Source of the DNA: an uncultured bacterium
GTDB lineage: Bacteria > Cyanobacteriota > Vampirovibrionia > Gastranaerophilales > Gastranaerophilaceae
NCBI GenBank assembly: GCA_945910925.1
Contig: CAMDZX010000078.1
Span: forward strand, 1-8,663
Reading direction: 5' to 3'
DNA: 8,663 nt
Numbering within the stretch: the first letter of the stretch is position 1; each line of letters begins with the position of its first letter. Position numbers and translations under genes: made by a program. Under the pieces are notes generated by a model. The model was not told where the DNA came from and searched no databases. It saw only the letters and a program-made list of their open reading frames with translations. This document shows positions 6,745 through 8,663 of this stretch, piece by piece.

Positions 6745-6936
6745 ATGTCAAAACAATGTGAAATTTGCGGTAAAAAACCGGTTAAGGCAGCTAAAAGAAC
6801 ATTTTCTAATAAGAGAATTGACTACCGTCAAACTCCGAACCTTCAATCTGTTAAGGTTTCAACAGAAGGCGGAACAAAGAAGATTACAGTTTGTACATCT
6901 TGTTTGAAAGCTGGAAAAGTTCAAAAAGCTGTTTAA
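6745..6936 (+). CDS. rpmB: Large ribosomal subunit protein bL28
   Basis: Structural protein of the 50S subunit, 63 aa, the usual size. The family features are clear: an N-terminal MSKQCEICGKKP, the central TPNLQSVKV (30-38) and the C-terminal VCTSCLKAGKV (49-59). Four cysteines, C5, C8, C50 and C53, form two C-x2-C pairs, so this is the zinc-binding (C+) version of bL28, unlike the C- forms that lack them. A strong AAGGAAG SD (6731-6737) lies 7 nt ahead of the ATG, in keeping with high expression. The basic composition is typical of ribosomal proteins. It follows rpoD by 78 nt and is closed by a strong terminator, so it may be its own unit or the tail of dnaG-rpoD. No rpmG or other ribosomal gene is adjacent. 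Confidence 0.95.
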   Translation: MSKQCEICGKKPVKAAKRTFSNKRIDYRQTPNLQSVKVSTEGGTKKITVCTSCLKAGKVQKAV

Positions 6937-6954
6937 ACAAAAGTAATGAAATTG

Positions 6955-6987
6955 AAAAGGTTGCCTAATTTCTGGGCAACCTTTTTT
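6955..6987 (+). terminator. Intrinsic, probably bidirectional terminator after rpmB
   Basis: An 11-bp perfect stem, AAAAGGTTGCC (6955-6965) with GGCAACCTTTT (6975-6985), closes a 9-nt loop and runs into six T residues (6982-6987). It starts 18 nt after the rpmB stop. On the minus strand the same stem ends in TTTT, so it can also stop the leftward ftsX-HDOD-hydrolase transcript, whose last gene ends at 7012. Confidence 0.92.
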
Positions 6988-7011
6988 AGTTTTATAATAT
7001 GTGAAATGTTT

Positions 7012-7554
7012 TTATTTTATTAAAGCTTGAACAGGTTTAAAATACGGGTTCTTAGAGTTCTTAAGCAGTTCAAATAAGATTGTTTCCACATTAGATATTT
7101 GCGCTCCTAAATCCTTCATTAGCACAAGTCCTGTCTTAAAGCAATCTGTTGAACGACTTGCACAAGCATCTTTTGCGACAACAACATTAAAACCTTCTTT
7201 TATCAAATCGGCAACAGTTTGATAAACACAAATATGCGTTTCAATACCGCCGATAATTATATTTTTCTTACCCAAATTTCTTATTTTTTCGATAAATTCA
7301 GGAGTTTGTACCGCAGAAAAAGAAGTCTTTTCTATTACAACATTATCCTCGGTCATGTCAACCGTTAATGCAGGAACTGTTTTCCCCAGTCCTTGCGGAT
7401 ATTGTTCTGTTAATACAATCGGAATATTCATAATATTTGCAGCACTTAAAAGTATCGAAGATGCCTTCACCACAGGTTCTTGTTTATTCAACATACCAAC
7501 CAAGCGGTCTTGAATATCAATCAGAACCACAATACTGTTTTCAATTTCTAACAT
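7012..7554 (-). CDS. Isochorismatase-family cysteine hydrolase
   Basis: A 180-aa cytosolic alpha/beta hydrolase of the isochorismatase/nicotinamidase superfamily. The expected catalytic triad is visible: D13 in VVLIDIQD, K76 in VIEKTSFSA, and C109 in GGIETHICVYQT. The cis-peptide-type GGIETHIC loop and TEQYPQGLG (49-57) resemble the ISOC1/ISOC2-like and YcaC-like subgroups rather than true isochorismatases or nicotinamidases. Amide or related C-N hydrolysis is likely, but the substrate cannot be named from sequence. A strong SD, AAGGAG (complement of 7560-7565), overlaps the stop codon of the HDOD gene, which ends only 9 nt upstream, so the two are surely co-transcribed. It is the last gene before the shared terminator. 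No siderophore or NAD-salvage gene is nearby to suggest a pathway. Confidence 0.88.
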   Translation of the reverse strand: MLEIENSIVVLIDIQDRLVGMLNKQEPVVKASSILLSAANIMNIPIVLTEQYPQGLGKTVPALTVDMTEDNVVIEKTSFSAVQTPEFIEKIRNLGKKNIIIGGIETHICVYQTVADLIKEGFNVVVAKDACASRSTDCFKTGLVLMKDLGAQISNVETILFELLKNSKNPYFKPVQALIK

Positions 7555-7563
7555 ATAATCTCC

Positions 7564-8370
7564 TTATGATAATTCTTTAATCAACAAATTACCTTTACGT
7601 ATAATTTCATCCCTGTCTGACATAATATCTTCAACCAAAAGATTTATCATTTTTGCCAATTCCGCATCATACAAATCTTCCGTAAAGTTTTCTTGAACAA
7701 GATTATTAACAATATTCACAATCGTAGGTCCATGAAATTCTTTTGCTTTTAGCGGGAAATGGTGATATCTGATTGCATCTTTTACGATATCAGGAAGCTG
7801 CCATCTTACGGCAAGGAACGAACCCGTTGAAGAATGATCAGTATCAAATTTTGCACGTTCATCTTCAATTCTCACATCCGGAGGTAGATCAGATGAAAGA
7901 AAAGACTGATAATGCTCCGCATCAATAAGATTGAGAACTAATTTCCCAATATCATGCATAAATCCCATAACAAAGGCATCATCAGGGTTCATAAGGTTGT
8001 ATTTTTCTGCAAGATATTCACAACCAACAGCAGTCAAAAGCGAATGTTCCCATAAGCTCTTTGCTCCTTTAAACGACAACAAAGGACTCATTGCGACCGT
8101 AACAACAATGTTCTTTGTTTTTTGAAGTCCCAAAAGCGATATTGCCATATTTATTGAGGTTATCTGTCTGCCAAAGCCGTAATAAGCAGAATTTATAATT
8201 GACAACATTTTTGTACAAAGCGCCTGATCACATTTAATTACGGCTGCTAATTCAGGTGCGCCTGCGGATTCAGAATGCATAAGTTTCAAAACCCGAACAA
8301 TAATGTTAGGCATCGCCGGAATATCTTTTAAATTATTTATCAGTTCTATTGTCTTATCATCATCAATCAT
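7564..8370 (-). CDS. HDOD-domain signalling protein
   Basis: A 268-aa protein made almost entirely of one HDOD domain, a class linked to signal transduction (motility, biofilm, cell-cycle control) and often acting as a protein-interaction platform. The typical opening is INNLKDIPAMPNII (11-24), followed by the helical core with LSIINSAYYG (56-65) and ISLLGLQKTKNIV (77-89). Unlike many HDOD proteins it keeps HD-like residues: H109 (WEHS), the H139-D140 pair (GFMHDIGKL), H179 and H203-H204, so metal binding remains possible. No GGDEF, EAL or receiver domain is attached. I chose the ATG at 8370: it follows the ftsX stop by 4 nt, has an AGGTG SD 7 nt upstream (complement of 8378-8382), and the domain begins just after it. 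A longer frame from 8424 would overlap ftsX by 50 nt and add 18 residues unlike the family. Confidence 0.9.
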   Translation of the reverse strand: MIDDDKTIELINNLKDIPAMPNIIVRVLKLMHSESAGAPELAAVIKCDQALCTKMLSIINSAYYGFGRQITSINMAISLLGLQKTKNIVVTVAMSPLLSFKGAKSLWEHSLLTAVGCEYLAEKYNLMNPDDAFVMGFMHDIGKLVLNLIDAEHYQSFLSSDLPPDVRIEDERAKFDTDHSSTGSFLAVRWQLPDIVKDAIRYHHFPLKAKEFHGPTIVNIVNNLVQENFTEDLYDAELAKMINLLVEDIMSDRDEIIRKGNLLIKELS

Positions 8371-8374
8371 ATAT

Positions 8375-8663
8375 TTACACCTGCAAATGTTTCTTAATGG
8401 ATATAAAGCTTCCTCCTGCACCAAACGAAATACCTACAAGAATTAAAGTTATAATAACAGCCATCTCCGCAAAAGGTGGTGATGGTACAAGACAGAATTT
8501 ATGCAATGTCAGCATGGAATTTTGAACAAAATTTACAGGAATTATTGCAAGAATTGCACCTGCAAACCCGTAAAATGCACCTTGCATAACTAACGGGATT
8601 TTTATATACCAGTTACTTACGCCCATCAAGCGCATTATTTCTATTTCTTCTTTTCTAGACTGA
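8375..8663 (-). CDS. ftsX: Cell division protein FtsX, C-terminal end (5' partial)
   Basis: The frame runs in from the right edge (first whole codon 8660-8662) and ends at TAA (complement of 8375-8377), giving the last 95 residues. The sequence SRKEEIEIMRLMGVSNWYIKIP is the hallmark cytoplasmic loop of FtsX, just after the second transmembrane segment. It is followed by two hydrophobic stretches, VMQGAFYGFAGAILAIIPV and AVIITLILVGISFGAGGSF, the third and fourth transmembrane segments, and a short cytoplasmic tail. FtsX pairs with the ATPase FtsE in the inner membrane to activate periplasmic peptidoglycan hydrolysis during division; ftsE probably lies beyond the edge. Other MacB/FtsX permeases share the fold, but the EEIEIMRLMGVS motif and the short length after it favour FtsX itself. 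The HDOD gene follows after 4 nt. Confidence 0.87.
   Translation of the reverse strand, partial: QSRKEEIEIMRLMGVSNWYIKIPLVMQGAFYGFAGAILAIIPVNFVQNSMLTLHKFCLVPSPPFAEMAVIITLILVGISFGAGGSFISIKKHLQV

Noticed and set aside
6993..6998. TATAAT on the plus strand just after the terminator
   Set aside because: No -35 at 16-18 nt (it would lie within the hairpin), and it would drive only antisense RNA to the hydrolase; chance is likely in AT-rich DNA.
7564..8424. Longer HDOD start at 8424
   Set aside because: It would overlap ftsX by 50 nt and add 18 residues unlike the family; the ATG at 8370 has an SD and a 4-nt gap after ftsX.

Overview
The window looks like core chromosome of an AT-rich, Gram-negative-type bacterium. 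An LPS-precursor gene (kdsA) implies an outer membrane. The primary sigma factor has the short, cyanobacterial SigA-like layout, and several starts lack a clear Shine-Dalgarno (SD) motif. Together with low GC this best fits the non-photosynthetic cyanobacterial sister lineage (Vampirovibrionia/Melainabacteria, e.g. gut Gastranaerophilales). That placement is inference; a marker-gene tree would be needed to prove it.

Layout. (1) 3-632 (+): the 3' part of an unrecognised gene whose last 100 codons carry PHP-phosphoesterase-like metal motifs. It converges with the next block, the two stop codons being one base apart. (2) 3527-634 (-): a compact cluster read leftward: a 75-aa and a 53-aa small protein (overlapping, apparently related to each other), kdsA, a glyoxalase-II-like metallo-beta-lactamase-fold hydrolase (ATGA overlap with kdsA), and pheS. 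A -10 box precedes the cluster, and a second well-formed promoter sits directly against the kdsA start codon. (3) 3528-3703: a 176-bp divergent intergenic region, the longest gene-free stretch. (4) 3704-6936 (+): dnaG and the primary sigma factor gene rpoD (ATGA overlap), then rpmB with its own leader, closed by a strong hairpin terminator at 6955-6987. (5) 8663-7012 (-): the 3' end of ftsX, an HDOD-domain protein and an isochorismatase-fold hydrolase, spaced 4 and 9 nt apart, running into the same terminator from the other side.

The genes cover replication priming (DnaG), housekeeping transcription (sigma factor), translation (L28, PheRS alpha), envelope synthesis (KdsA) and division (FtsX). 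No mobile element, CRISPR array, tRNA or rRNA was seen. The least ordinary items are the tandem small-protein pair ahead of kdsA, the possibly leaderless kdsA transcript, the divergent PHP-like protein, and an HDOD protein tied to ftsX.
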